NCBI GenBank assembly: GCA_022616435.1
Contig: JAKEET010000041.1
Span: 1 to 64,000, forward strand
Origin: Gemmataceae bacterium
GTDB lineage: Bacteria; Planctomycetota; Planctomycetia; Gemmatales; Gemmataceae
Direction: 5' to 3'
DNA: 64,000 nt
The translations under genes were made by a program, and so were the position numbers. Under the pieces are notes generated by a model. That model ran no database searches and was not told where the DNA came from. It saw only the letters and a program-made list of their open reading frames with translations. Below, piece after piece: positions 1 through 9,499 of the stretch. Positions within the stretch are counted from its first letter, which is position 1. Each line of letters opens with the position of its first letter.

Positions 1-97
1 TTACGACCGGTATCAACAAGAACAGAAACCGCCGGATACGTTGAGTACGTCCGGTGGTGTGGGAGGACGGGGGCGGTAACGCCCCCTCCTACCCGAT
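1..97 (+). mobile_element. 3' end of a group II intron (domains V and VI)
   Basis: Bases 31-55 (GCCGGATACG to GTCCGGT) have the form of a bacterial group II intron domain V. They are followed by a long stem, GGGAGG..GGGGGCG with a GTAA loop and CGCCCCC-TCCTACCC (about 61-94), which matches domain VI with a bulged A near its 3' side. The intron would end at the AT of ACCCGAT (97), fitting the usual AY 3' boundary. The reverse transcriptase/maturase gene would lie upstream, outside the window. Seen: the stems and order. Inferred: the family, from the resemblance to intron tails downstream of ltrA-type genes. Confidence 0.65.
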
Positions 98-102
98 TCA
101 CT

Positions 103-193
103 GGCGAGCGGCGCGGCGTAAGCCCGCCGTGTGGAGGCGAGCGGCGCGGCGCAAACCGTGTGTGGCGAGCGGCGCGGCGTAAGCCCGCCGTGT
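103..193. repeat. Three copies of a 30-bp GC-rich repeat
   Basis: The unit begins GGCGAGCGGCGCGGCGTAAG and ends CCCGCCGTGT. It is present at 103-132 and 164-193, with a diverged copy at 136-163. The first 17 bases recur in inverted orientation at 34194-34210, so this is a dispersed family. It lies between the intron end and the DUF1501 gene, and no gene is visible in 98-296. Confidence 0.8.
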
Positions 194-296
194 TCGCGGG
201 GAGCGACACAGCGCCCAACACCCCGTTGCGGAATGGCCGGTCGTCGGCTATATTTTCATCAACCCCCGGCCCCACCTGTTCGCGACGGACCCACCC

Positions 297-1661
297 ATGA
301 ACCCTGTCCTACCCACTGCCGGTCGCCGCACGTTCTTGCAAACCGCCGGGCTCGGCGCCGTGAGTCTCTTGTGGAACGATTGGCTGCGCGCCGCTGCGAG
401 CAGCGCGTCCGGCCGGGGCGCGAGCGGCGGGGGTCGGGCCAGGTCGGTGATCCTGATCTTCAACGCCGGGGCGCCGAGCCACATCGACTTGTGGGACCCG
501 AAACCCGAGGCCCCGGACGCCGTCCGCGGCGAGTTCTCGCCGATCGCGACCAACGTCCCGGGCATCCACGTGTCGGAGTTATTGCCGCGGATCGCCCGGC
601 GCATGCACCATCTCGTCCTTGTCCGCAGCGTCCATCACACGCACGGCGGCCACAACGCCGGGATGTACTGGTCGATCGTCGGCCGGCCGTACCGCACCGA
701 CGGCACGCTCATGAACCCGAGCCGCACCGATCTGCCGAGCGTCGGCACGCTGGTCGGCTGGCTGGCGCGGCGCGACGGCTATTCGGGCGCCATGCCGCCC
801 TACGTGATCACGCCGGCGCCGCATTGCGACAGCACGGTGTACATCACGCCCGGCCAGTTCGGCGGCTGCCTCGGCGCCCAGAACGATCCGCTGGTCTTGA
901 ACGCCGATCCCAATGCCGCCAACTTCCGGGTGCCCAACCTGGCGCTCGCGGAGGACACGCCGCCCGCCCGCATCGCCGGCCGGCGCGCGCTCTTGAGCCG
1001 GATGTCGGCGGGACCGCGCGGCGCCGAGCCGATCTTCCAGACATTTGACGTCAACCAGGAGAAGGCGTTCTCGCTGGTGACCTCGCGCGAGGTGCAACGC
1101 GCCTTCGATCTGTCCCAGGAGCCGGATCGGGTGCGCGAACGCTACGGCCGACACACCTGGGGCCAATCCCACTTGCTGGCGCGGCGGCTGATCGAGGCGG
1201 GGGTGCGCTTCGTCACGACCGTGAACGGCCCGAGCATCGTCTGGGACACGCACAACGACAACTTCGGCCGGCTCAAGAATCGCCTGGTGCCGCCGATGGA
1301 GACCGCGTTCGCCGCGCTCCTGGACGATCTGGCCGGCCGCGGTTTGCTCGACAGCACGCTGGTCGTGTGGATGGGCGATTTCGGCCGGACGCCGCGGATC
1401 AACCAGCAGGTGGGCCGCGATCACTGGCCGCAATGTTACACGATGCTGCTGGCCGGCGGCGGCATTCGCGGCGGACAGGTGTACGGCTCATCCGATAGCC
1501 ACGGCGCCGTGCCGAAGACATTCCCGATCATGCCCGCCGACATCCACGCCACGATGCTCACGGCCCTGGGCTACGACCCGCACGGGATCAACTACATGTC
1601 GCCGGAAGGCAGGCCGTTCCCGTTGTCGGAAGGAACGCCGATCGGGGCGCTGCTTTCGTAG
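297..1661 (+). CDS. DUF1501 family protein, Tat-exported
   Basis: 454 aa. A twin-arginine signal RRTFLQ (residues 10-15) is followed by a short hydrophobic stretch, so the protein is probably exported folded. The body matches the DUF1501 family (alkaline-phosphatase/sulfatase-like fold), with the family segments FNAGAPSHIDLWDPKP near residue 55, WMGDFGRTPRIN near 360 and GRDHWPQ just after. DUF1501 genes are amplified in planctomycetes and often sit beside DUF1549/DUF1553 cytochrome genes. No such partner is adjacent here, and the substrate is unknown. The start is the only ATG that keeps the Tat signal at the N-terminus. No strong ribosome site is visible. Confidence 0.9.
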   Translation: MNPVLPTAGRRTFLQTAGLGAVSLLWNDWLRAAASSASGRGASGGGRARSVILIFNAGAPSHIDLWDPKPEAPDAVRGEFSPIATNVPGIHVSELLPRIARRMHHLVLVRSVHHTHGGHNAGMYWSIVGRPYRTDGTLMNPSRTDLPSVGTLVGWLARRDGYSGAMPPYVITPAPHCDSTVYITPGQFGGCLGAQNDPLVLNADPNAANFRVPNLALAEDTPPARIAGRRALLSRMSAGPRGAEPIFQTFDVNQEKAFSLVTSREVQRAFDLSQEPDRVRERYGRHTWGQSHLLARRLIEAGVRFVTTVNGPSIVWDTHNDNFGRLKNRLVPPMETAFAALLDDLAGRGLLDSTLVVWMGDFGRTPRINQQVGRDHWPQCYTMLLAGGGIRGGQVYGSSDSHGAVPKTFPIMPADIHATMLTALGYDPHGINYMSPEGRPFPLSEGTPIGALLS

Positions 1662-1683
1662 TTGCTCGGCGCCACTTCTTCGT

Positions 1684-2268
1684 TCATGGTCCCGGTGGAT
1701 TCAGCAAGCGGCCGAGTTCCCGCAGGGCCCGGAAATGGATCATGCGTGCCGCGTCGGAGGACCGGTCGAGCCGCACTCCGATCTCTTCCCACTTCATCCG
1801 GTCAACGTAACGCAGCGTGAGCACCCGCTGATAATCGGCGGCCAACTGGTCCAAGGCCCGGCGCATCGTCTCGGCGCTTTCTTCGATCATGGCCAGCCAG
1901 CTCGGGGTCGTGCCATCGGCAGGTTCATCTTGGGGCCGCAGCGCCACCGTCCGCCGCGCGGACCTGGCTGACAGGTTGGCCAGGCGATTGAGGAGGATGC
2001 GCCGCAGCCAGGCCAGGAGCTGCGGCTCGTCGTTGCCGTGAAAGCCGCCAAAGCCGGCGATGGCCAGGACGAGGGCGTCCTGGACGAGATCAGCGGCACT
2101 CACGTCGGCGCGCTCACGATCGAGGTGGGCGCGGGCCACGAACAGCAGATAACTTCGGCAATTCTCCAGGAGCTGCCCGAGGGCTTCCCTGGAGCCGGCC
2201 CGGGCGGCGGTCAAGAGATGCGCGCAGTCCAAAGGGGATTCGGCGATGGACAGGGCGAGGGGCGTCAT
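1684..2268 (-). CDS. ECF-type RNA polymerase sigma factor
   Basis: 194 aa, about the usual ECF length. The region-2 helix includes DLVQDALVLAIAGF (about residues 64-77). Region 4 carries the helix-turn-helix RVLTLRYVDRMKWEEIGVRL (about 145-164), followed by a segment that would contact the -35 element. It would direct RNA polymerase to a small regulon. No anti-sigma gene is adjacent; the convergent DUF1501 gene ends 22 bases away. The target promoters cannot be read from the sequence. Confidence 0.88.
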   Translation of the reverse strand: MTPLALSIAESPLDCAHLLTAARAGSREALGQLLENCRSYLLFVARAHLDRERADVSAADLVQDALVLAIAGFGGFHGNDEPQLLAWLRRILLNRLANLSARSARRTVALRPQDEPADGTTPSWLAMIEESAETMRRALDQLAADYQRVLTLRYVDRMKWEEIGVRLDRSSDAARMIHFRALRELGRLLNPPGP

Positions 2269-2512
2269 GGGCGAGTCTCGAAAAGGGTACTGCTGGTGTG
2301 CGCGAGCGTAAATCGGCCGAGCCGCTTTGGCAAGCGTTTTTTTCGTTTGATGAAGAATTGGGGAAGCGGCATTTCGCGCGTTCGGTTTTCAGGGGGTGCT
2401 TGTCTAGGACAAGCGAACGTGGCTGATTTCACAATGGCAAGCGCTGGCAAGCGCTCGAGGGATGATCAGCTGCGAATTGCTGCCTGCTACTCAAGCAAGA
2501 GGAGTTGCCATC

Positions 2513-3412
2513 ATGGTGCAAAAATGGTTGTGGGCGCAGCTCGTCCTTCTGCTGGTCGTGCCGGCAGCGCCCGCCGATGAGTACCGCAGAATCGGGGCAT
2601 GGAACATCGAGCATCTGGGGAAGAACCCGAAAGCGGGACAGCAGCCGGCGGCTCTTGCAGAGTACATCTTCCTCTCCGGTGTGGACGTGCTGGCCTTGGA
2701 AGAGATCTACGACACCGACAAGCAGAAAGGCACCCGCAGCAACTCGGTGTTGGACGACACCTTCAAGCTCCTGAAGAACAAGGATCATGACTGGGACTAT
2801 CGCATATTCCCCAACAAAAGCGAGAACGACACCAGCCAGCTGTGCGCGGTGGCGTGGAACAAGACGCGCGTGACTCTCCAGGGGCAGCCCCTCAAGTTGC
2901 CGATCAAGGCGAAAAGCTCGTTCAACCTATGGGACCGGCATCCGCACGCTGTTCAGTTCTTGGCGGCAGACAAGAAGACGGACTTCGTCGTCATTCCGTT
3001 GCACATGAAGGCCAACAAGCTCAAAGCCTCAAAAAAAGAAAAAAAGAAGGTGCTCGACCAAAGGCGCGAGGAGGCCGAGTCGCTGAGGGATGCGCTCGCC
3101 GATGTCAAAAAGTCGTTCAAGGACGACGACATTATTCTCCTCGGCGATACCAATTGCCTTGGCGCGGACGAAGCGGCCGTGAAAGTCTTGGTAGCCGGAG
3201 GTTTCGTCGACCTGAACGAGAGCGATTTCTCCACGTATGCGCTCTCGAAAACGGCGCCGTTTGACCGCATCTTTGTTCCGGGCAGCCAACCCGAATTCCA
3301 AAACTGTCGCCAGTACACGCTGGTCCCGACCGATCAGCGGGATCATGATCGGCGCCTGTCGGATCACTTCATGGTCGTTACCCTCATCAAGATCATGGAT
3401 GACGACGACTAA
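2513..3412 (+). CDS. Exported endonuclease/exonuclease/phosphatase family protein
   Basis: 299 aa. A signal peptide (hydrophobic residues 5-20, cleavage near APA-DEY) precedes an EEP/DNase I-like fold. Catalytic signatures seen are WNIEH (30-34), ALEEIYD (about 62-68), LGDTN (about 209-213) and LSDH (about 281-284), which supply the Asn, Glu, Asp and His of the family. It is likely a periplasmic nuclease or phosphodiesterase. The ATG at 2513 is preferred over 2462 because AAGAGGAG lies just upstream and the signal peptide then starts properly. Base composition is less GC-rich than the neighbours, with an A-rich Lys-rich stretch around residues 165-185. Confidence 0.85.
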   Translation: MVQKWLWAQLVLLLVVPAAPADEYRRIGAWNIEHLGKNPKAGQQPAALAEYIFLSGVDVLALEEIYDTDKQKGTRSNSVLDDTFKLLKNKDHDWDYRIFPNKSENDTSQLCAVAWNKTRVTLQGQPLKLPIKAKSSFNLWDRHPHAVQFLAADKKTDFVVIPLHMKANKLKASKKEKKKVLDQRREEAESLRDALADVKKSFKDDDIILLGDTNCLGADEAAVKVLVAGGFVDLNESDFSTYALSKTAPFDRIFVPGSQPEFQNCRQYTLVPTDQRDHDRRLSDHFMVVTLIKIMDDDD

Positions 3413-3446
3413 CACGGAATTCTTGCGATTTCCGCTACTTGGTGCG

Positions 3447-5579
3447 CTACCGCAGCAACCACCCGACCACCTCGGCCGTCGTCAGCTGTTTCGCCTCGCG
3501 GCGCAGGTTCTTCATCTGCCCGGCCGCTCGATAGGCGGCTTCCAGAACGGAACCATTACCCGGCACGTTGTGCACCAGCAACTCGTGCGGCGCCGACAGG
3601 CTGGCCAGCGTCAGCAGCCCGCCGTACTTCAGCGCGCCGGGCAGCATCATCTCGTCGTCCATGCTCTTGATGCCGGCGAAATCGAACTGGTGGAGGTCGG
3701 CGGCCGTGCGGGCCACGGCGTCGCCGCACAATGGCCGCGCCAGCGCCACCCACGGACCGGCCTTGCCGAAGCCGGCCAGGTGGATTGTCTTCACCTTGCC
3801 CTTGTGGTGCTGGGCGAAGGCGACCGCCGTCAGGATGTCGTGCACGCGCTCTGCCAGCAGCGGGCGGTTGTAGCCGAACGTGTACCCCGCATAGCCTTTG
3901 TTGACCGGATGGGCTTTCGCCTCCGCCGTGGCCCCGACGCGGAGCGGCTCGACCGCCAGGATCGCGGTTCCCTTCTCCAAGATCTTCTGCACCTCGGGCG
4001 TGAACCGGCCGTCCTTCCATGCACTGGCGATGCCGTCGGGATGGACCCAGATGATGCCCTGGCCGTTGCAGTTGGTCGGCAGCATGCCGAGCGCGCGGAC
4101 TGCCTCGCCGGCGCCCTTGCGGGTCAAGACGAACATCTTCACCTGAACCCCGTCCATCTCCGACCCTTGATCCGTGCCGACGTCCTCGACCTCTTCGGGC
4201 CGAGGCAGCCGGTCGGTGATCATGGCTTCCAGCGCGGCGCCGACCACCGCGCGGAACTTGCGTAACGTGCCGGCATTCTTCGGCAAGAGCGCCTGCAGTT
4301 GCCGGTCGGATGCCTTGGTCATGGCGCTGCGCAGTCCCGTTGCGTCCGTGGCGTCCGCCGGCAACGGATGCTCGGCATCGTACACCGAGAGTTGCTTCGG
4401 AGGCACCGGGACGAACGGCTGCTCGGCAATCGGCTCGCTATGCCCGAGCTTCAGGTGTTTGTTGAACCAGCCGTACATGTACTCGCGGGCCACCTGGTTG
4501 TAGTTGTGGCCGAACTGAATCCACGTGCGTGCGGCCACGTTCTGCTCGGCGTCGTAGAGGCGGTAGAGCTCCTTGAGCTGGGGCAGGCCGTCTTTCTCGA
4601 TGAACCTGGTCCAGTCGTTGGCCCCGGACATGGCGAGCGGCCGGGGGGCGATCAGGGCCGACATCTCGATATTGTTGGTGCCGACGCGGAGGTACGAGCA
4701 GTTCTCGCAGATGCAGCCGCCTTGCATGCCGGTCGACACCATCACCGCCGGGAAGGCGACCTTGACGCGGTCGTCGATGGCGGCCAGGACGAACGTCTGC
4801 GTGCCGCCGCCCGAGGCGCCGGTCATGCCGATGCGCTCCGGATCGACTCCGGGCAGGCCCAGGAGAAAATCAAGCGAGCGGATGCTGTTCCAGGTTTGCA
4901 GGCCCATGAAGCTCTGCAAGCGCAGCTCGGCCTCCACGTCCGTGAAGCCTTGGCGGTGTTTGATCTGCTGGCTGTCCGAGTTGCCGACCATGTCGTACTG
5001 GAAGACGATGCAGCCCATGCGCGCCAGCTGCTGGCACAGAGCCTGGAAGATGAACTTGGCGCTCTCCTTGGTCTTCTCGGCGTCGGCCTTCAACTGCGCC
5101 TCAACCACCTTGTCGGTGAACTCCGACAGACGGGCGTCTTGCCAGTGGCCGTGGGCGAACAGCACGCCCGGCACCTTGGCGCCTTTGGCCAGCTTCGCCG
5201 GCTTGTAGAGATTGCCGGTGACATAATGCCCCGGAGAGCTGGCGAAGAAGACCTTCTCGATCGTGTAGCCGTCGCGCTCGATCTTGCCGTGGATCACCGG
5301 CTTGAGCGGCGTCTTCTCGGGCATCGGCCACAAGCCGTTGGCGACCAGCATCTGCGTGCGGACCTGCTCGCGCCGGTTCAGCCATTCCTGCTTGGTCTTC
5401 GGCGGCGTCCACGAGAAGGTGCGCGGCGTCTGCTTGGGATCAGCAGGATCGTACCAGCCGTTGTAATCCGCCGGCCGGCCGAGCCGGCGATCCTTGGGCG
5501 CATCCTGGGCGGCCGCATCCTGGGCGGCCAGGAACGACGTGGACACGAATGTGACGAGCAGCACGAGAACGCGATTCAT
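3447..5579 (-). CDS. Exported acetylxylan esterase / dienelactone hydrolase-like protein
   Basis: 710 aa. A signal peptide (residues 1-24) leads into an alpha/beta-hydrolase domain with an oxyanion-type segment FAHGHW near residue 140, nucleophile elbow GASGGG near 253, an acid-containing loop SGANDW, and a His in the FGHNYN segment. The C-terminal third is a second, degenerate hydrolase-like domain. Planctomycete relatives are annotated as acetylxylan esterases, and the true substrate is unknown. The frame is open up to 5762 and beyond, but the ATG at 5579 has GAGG upstream and gives the signal peptide. The upstream in-frame stretch resembles a different protein (5628-5804). Confidence 0.82.
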   Translation of the reverse strand: MNRVLVLLVTFVSTSFLAAQDAAAQDAPKDRRLGRPADYNGWYDPADPKQTPRTFSWTPPKTKQEWLNRREQVRTQMLVANGLWPMPEKTPLKPVIHGKIERDGYTIEKVFFASSPGHYVTGNLYKPAKLAKGAKVPGVLFAHGHWQDARLSEFTDKVVEAQLKADAEKTKESAKFIFQALCQQLARMGCIVFQYDMVGNSDSQQIKHRQGFTDVEAELRLQSFMGLQTWNSIRSLDFLLGLPGVDPERIGMTGASGGGTQTFVLAAIDDRVKVAFPAVMVSTGMQGGCICENCSYLRVGTNNIEMSALIAPRPLAMSGANDWTRFIEKDGLPQLKELYRLYDAEQNVAARTWIQFGHNYNQVAREYMYGWFNKHLKLGHSEPIAEQPFVPVPPKQLSVYDAEHPLPADATDATGLRSAMTKASDRQLQALLPKNAGTLRKFRAVVGAALEAMITDRLPRPEEVEDVGTDQGSEMDGVQVKMFVLTRKGAGEAVRALGMLPTNCNGQGIIWVHPDGIASAWKDGRFTPEVQKILEKGTAILAVEPLRVGATAEAKAHPVNKGYAGYTFGYNRPLLAERVHDILTAVAFAQHHKGKVKTIHLAGFGKAGPWVALARPLCGDAVARTAADLHQFDFAGIKSMDDEMMLPGALKYGGLLTLASLSAPHELLVHNVPGNGSVLEAAYRAAGQMKNLRREAKQLTTAEVVGWLLR

Positions 5580-5627
5580 GACGAGAGCCTCGGCGCGAGG
5601 GATTGATGTCGCAGCGCCAAGGTTATG

Positions 5628-5804
5628 CGGACGCCTTGGTCCGGTCAAGATGACCAGATCACACACGGCATGGGAGCAGTTGACCGCGGACCGCGAGCGC
5701 AGCCACCAGTCCACCATGCGGTACGACCAGGCGCCGCTTTCGAGCGCCTCCTTGCGGCGCAAGGCCAGCTCATACAGCTCCGGCTGGATTTCGAACGGTC
5801 CCCA
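5628..5804 (-). pseudogene. Gene remnant in frame between the HtrA stop and the esterase start
   Basis: Immediately after the TAG of the HtrA gene the same frame continues for about 59 codons with protein-like sequence (Trp-rich, with EIQPELYELALRRKEALES, then YRMVDWWLRSRSAVNCSHA). There is no start codon near its beginning, and the segment runs without a stop into the esterase signal peptide. Codon use looks coding. I read it as the 3' part of a lost gene, but a non-coding reading is possible. I do not recognise the family. Confidence 0.35.
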
Positions 5805-7307
5805 CTACTCCGTTTCGGCCGCCTTCAACAGCACGAAGTTGATCCCGCCCTGCGGCGACAGGACCTGCAACAGGACGCCGCGCGACAGGTTGGCGTTGTC
5901 CAGGCTTTTCTGGGCCGCGGACACGCTGGCGACCCGTTGCTGATCGATCTTGGTGATGGCCATGCCGCGGCGCAGACCGGCGTCATCGGCAAGGCTGCCC
6001 GGCTCGACCTTGGTAATGACCACGCCCTTGGCGCCCGGGCGGAAGCCAAAACTCTCGGCCGTGTCGTCGGTCAGGTCGGCGACTTCGAGCCCCAGCTTGT
6101 CGAGCGGCGCCGATTCCGCGTCGGGCGGCGTCCGGCGCGGGATCGGGCCGGTCACCGTGCCGAATTCCTTGGGCTGTTCCTCGATGACCACCTGGACTTC
6201 CACCGGCTTGCCGTCGCGGATCACCTTGATGGCCGCCCGCTGCTTGAGCGGCAGGTTGGCGACGATGCCTTGCAGCGTCTTGCCGTCCTTGACGCGCTTG
6301 CCGGCGATCGACGTGACGATGTCGCCGGCTTGCAAGCCGCCCTTGGCCGCCGGCGTGTTCTCCTGGACCTCGCCGATGACGACGCCGTGCTCGTCCGGCA
6401 CGCCGAGGCGCTGCGCGACTTCGGGATCCAGATCGCGGATCGACACGCCCAGATAGCCGCGATGGACGACGCCGTCGGTTTGCAGGGCGCGGGCGACCTG
6501 CTTGGCGAGGTTGCTGGCCACCGCCAGGCCGACCCCCTGGAAGCCGCCCGAGCGGCTCTTGATGGCGGCGTTGATGCCGATCACCTTGCCGTCGAGCGTC
6601 ACCAGCGGCCCGCCGCTGTTGCCCGGATTGATGGCGGCGTCGGTTTGGATGAAGTCTTCGTAAAAGTTCATCTGCAACCCGCTGCGGCCCTTGGCGCTGA
6701 CGATGCCGTGCGTGACCGAGCCGGTCAGACCGAACGGCGCGCCAACGGCCAGCACGCGGTCGCCGATCTCGGCCTTGTCGCTGTCGCCAAACTCCAGGTG
6801 GGCGAAGGTCGTGTTCTTCACGTCCAGCACGACGACCGCGAGGTCGGTCCGCCGATCACCGTGGATGTCGCGGGCGACAAACTTGCGGCCATCATGGAGG
6901 GTCACGTGCACGGTGTCGGCGCCGGCAACGACGTGGTAGTTCGTCAAGATCACGCCCTTGGGATCAATGAAGAACCCGGAGCCGAAGCCAACCTGGGGCA
7001 CGCCGGGAAGCTCGGGAAACCGGCCGAAGTCCTCAAAGAAACGGCGAAACTCCTCGGGGATGCGGGGATCGTCGATTGGAGGTCGGGCTGACTTGGGCTT
7101 GACCTTGGCGGCGACGGGTTTGGCCTTCGCCTCGATACTCACCACGGCCGGCAGGACTTTCTTGACGATGTCGCGGTAGGAGATCAAGTCGCGGGCGATG
7201 ACGGGCGGAGCTTGGTTGGTTTGACCATGCAGCCCGTTGAGGGCGACGTAACTCCCGGCGCCGCCGCCGAGCAGCACGGCGACCACCAGCAATGACCAAC
7301 GCTTCAT
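5805..7307 (-). CDS. HtrA/DegP-like S1C serine protease with two PDZ domains
   Basis: 500 aa. An N-terminal signal or anchor (residues 5-24) precedes a trypsin-like domain with the triad His in LTNYHVV (about 121), Asp in RTDLAVVV (about 154) and Ser in NPGNSGGPL (about 230). PDZ1 spans about 270-365 and PDZ2 about 410-490. It acts in the periplasm or at the membrane on misfolded or tagged proteins. The start has AAAGGAG 8 bases upstream. It stands alone, with the cytochrome gene 168 bases upstream on the same strand. The C-terminus ends shortly after PDZ2, as in other DegP homologues. Confidence 0.92.
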   Translation of the reverse strand: MKRWSLLVVAVLLGGGAGSYVALNGLHGQTNQAPPVIARDLISYRDIVKKVLPAVVSIEAKAKPVAAKVKPKSARPPIDDPRIPEEFRRFFEDFGRFPELPGVPQVGFGSGFFIDPKGVILTNYHVVAGADTVHVTLHDGRKFVARDIHGDRRTDLAVVVLDVKNTTFAHLEFGDSDKAEIGDRVLAVGAPFGLTGSVTHGIVSAKGRSGLQMNFYEDFIQTDAAINPGNSGGPLVTLDGKVIGINAAIKSRSGGFQGVGLAVASNLAKQVARALQTDGVVHRGYLGVSIRDLDPEVAQRLGVPDEHGVVIGEVQENTPAAKGGLQAGDIVTSIAGKRVKDGKTLQGIVANLPLKQRAAIKVIRDGKPVEVQVVIEEQPKEFGTVTGPIPRRTPPDAESAPLDKLGLEVADLTDDTAESFGFRPGAKGVVITKVEPGSLADDAGLRRGMAITKIDQQRVASVSAAQKSLDNANLSRGVLLQVLSPQGGINFVLLKAAETE

Positions 7308-7475
7308 GTGGGAAACTCCTTTGCAGCGGCACGGAATAGGTATGGGAAACGGAGGGGAAAAATGGGCCCTCCGGCGCCGCGATGACGTTTGCTGCGGCTG
7401 TCACTTATTATCTTAGGCGGCCGGCGGGGTCAAAAATCAAGGCCCATTCAAGACGTTCGTTCAAGAAATTCCGCG

Positions 7476-9440
7476 CTATTTCAGCCTACGCTCGAACCGA
7501 ATGCGCAACTCGATCATGTTGGCCGGCGTCAGCCGTTCGATGCGCTGGAACTCGGCGCGGGCGGTCTCTCTGTCTCCGCGCTCCAGCAGGCACACGATCC
7601 GGTGGGTGCGTGCTTCGACGCTCAATGGATCCAGGCGAACCCAGGCCTCGGCCTGTTCCTGGGCATCGGCCCAGGCTTCCATCCTGGCCAGGAGCAAGGT
7701 CAAGCCGCGGCGATAGTCTGCCGACCACGGGTTGACGGCCACGGCCCTTTGCCAGAAATCCAACGCGGCCTTGAATTGCTCCAGGCGCTCCGCCGTGGCC
7801 GCGGCGCCGACCAGCGCGCGCTCGCGCTGGGGCGCCTGCGACAGGATGGCGCTGAATGCGGCCAGCGCCTCGGCTGACCGGCCTTGAAGTCCCAGAGCGT
7901 AAGCACGCGCCTCGGCCGCGGGAAGGTCGTCCCCCGCGCGCGCGACGGCGGCGTCCAGCACCGGCAGCGCGTGACGGAGGCTGTGCGGCAGAGCCGGGTC
8001 GCCGGCCAACGCCGCTTTCACCAGCGCGATCGACCGAGCGCGCTCGTCCTCGGCAGGGTCCACGCCGTCCCGGCCGCGATAGAGCGACACCAGCGGCAGC
8101 TCGAGACTGGCCGGCCGCGAGCCGGGGTGGGCTGCCTTGGCGTGCGCCGCCTTGCCGTGCCGCAGGATGCGATGGTCGGTGGACGCCGTGTGGGGTACGT
8201 CGGCGCTGTCGTAGCGGGGCATGTGGCAATCGATGCAGCTATCTAGCTTTTCCCGCCGCCGTACGAGCAACTCGGTGCAGCCCTTGGGCTCGTGGCACGC
8301 CAGGCAACGGTTCCGATAGTATGTCAGCCGCTCCGGGCCGCGGACAGCGCGATGCGGATCGTGACATGAGATGCAGCCGAGCGCGCGTTGCGACTTGGCG
8401 CTCCGCTCGTGGCACCGGCTCTCGCGCATCTGCTCGACGTGGCTGACCGCCTTGGGAGCTTTCCCCGGCTCGGCGGCCCGCGCCAGCACCGACCAGAAAC
8501 GCTCGGGCCGAAGGCCGGGACGGAAATCGTACAGGTCCCGTCCGCGCCGGGCAATCATGTCCTCGCCGACCAGGTGGCATTGCTCGCACACGCCCTCCCG
8601 AGCCGACGCGTCCAGGCGGCGCGGGTTGACGATCGTGTGGTCCGTCGCTTCCGCAGGGGTTTCCTGGCTTTCGCGAAAGGTCACGTGCAAGGCGCCGGGC
8701 CCGTGGCACCGCTGGCAGCCGATCGCGTGGCCGTCGAACAGTGGCTGTGTGTAGCGGCTGACCGAGGTCTCGATGTGCCGCGCCCGGTTGGAGTGGCAGA
8801 AGAGACATTCCGGCAGCACCGGTCGGCCGCTGAGCTGGGCCTGGTGAAAGCCGGGGGACAGGTCCCAGCGCTGCTTCTGCGCGTACCAGCTGACGGGGGT
8901 TTGAATCACGAAGCCGTCGCGCTCGGCGAGGTACGAAAAGCCGCGCCGGCCCGAGCCGATGGCGAAGTCGACCTCCCACACCTGTTCGGCCGCCGGCTGG
9001 CCGTCAGGAGCGAGTCGTTGCCGGCGGTGGCGAACCCGATCGTCGTCGCGCTCCACCAGGAAGCGTGCGCCCAGCGCGTCGAACGGATTGTGGTGTTCCG
9101 GATCGAGCGGCAACGGCGGCGCCGCGGCGGCCGGTACCAGCGAGCGCCCCATCGGATGCTGCGCGTAGGTTCGGGCAATGTCCGCATGACAATCGGCGCA
9201 GCGTTGGTCGGGAACGTAGGCCGCCGCGGGATCGAGATTGCGGAAAGGCCCGGCATATTCCAATCGAGGATCGGTCGGCGCGTCGATGGCGGGCGGATCG
9301 TTCCGCCGCAGCGCGATAGCCAACGCAATGACTGCGCCCAGAACGATCAGGCCGGCCCCGGCCCAGAGCGTCCGCCGGCGCCGCGGCGCGGTCTGCGGCA
9401 ACGACGAGTTTGGCGACGGGGCCTGTTCCGATTCGTTCAT
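7476..9440 (-). CDS. Seven-haem cytochrome c with C-terminal TPR region
   Basis: 654 aa. One membrane span (about residues 24-45) is followed by seven CXXCH haem sites: CADCH, CLFCH, CQRCH, CEQCH, CISCH, CLACH and CIDCH, between about residues 80 and 408. This matches cytochrome c554/c' type multihaem proteins. From about residue 460 to the end are helical TPR-like repeats, such as the segment DFWQRAVAVNPWSADYRRGL. It is likely an anchored periplasmic electron carrier that also binds protein partners. No oxidoreductase partner is adjacent, so donor and acceptor are unknown. The start region lacks a clear ribosome site. Confidence 0.88.
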   Translation of the reverse strand: MNESEQAPSPNSSLPQTAPRRRRTLWAGAGLIVLGAVIALAIALRRNDPPAIDAPTDPRLEYAGPFRNLDPAAAYVPDQRCADCHADIARTYAQHPMGRSLVPAAAAPPLPLDPEHHNPFDALGARFLVERDDDRVRHRRQRLAPDGQPAAEQVWEVDFAIGSGRRGFSYLAERDGFVIQTPVSWYAQKQRWDLSPGFHQAQLSGRPVLPECLFCHSNRARHIETSVSRYTQPLFDGHAIGCQRCHGPGALHVTFRESQETPAEATDHTIVNPRRLDASAREGVCEQCHLVGEDMIARRGRDLYDFRPGLRPERFWSVLARAAEPGKAPKAVSHVEQMRESRCHERSAKSQRALGCISCHDPHRAVRGPERLTYYRNRCLACHEPKGCTELLVRRREKLDSCIDCHMPRYDSADVPHTASTDHRILRHGKAAHAKAAHPGSRPASLELPLVSLYRGRDGVDPAEDERARSIALVKAALAGDPALPHSLRHALPVLDAAVARAGDDLPAAEARAYALGLQGRSAEALAAFSAILSQAPQRERALVGAAATAERLEQFKAALDFWQRAVAVNPWSADYRRGLTLLLARMEAWADAQEQAEAWVRLDPLSVEARTHRIVCLLERGDRETARAEFQRIERLTPANMIELRIRFERRLK

Positions 9441-9499
9441 GCCGTCATCTGCTCAACGCGCGGGTCCGGCGGGCGCCGAACCCCTGCCGATTGCCGGCG

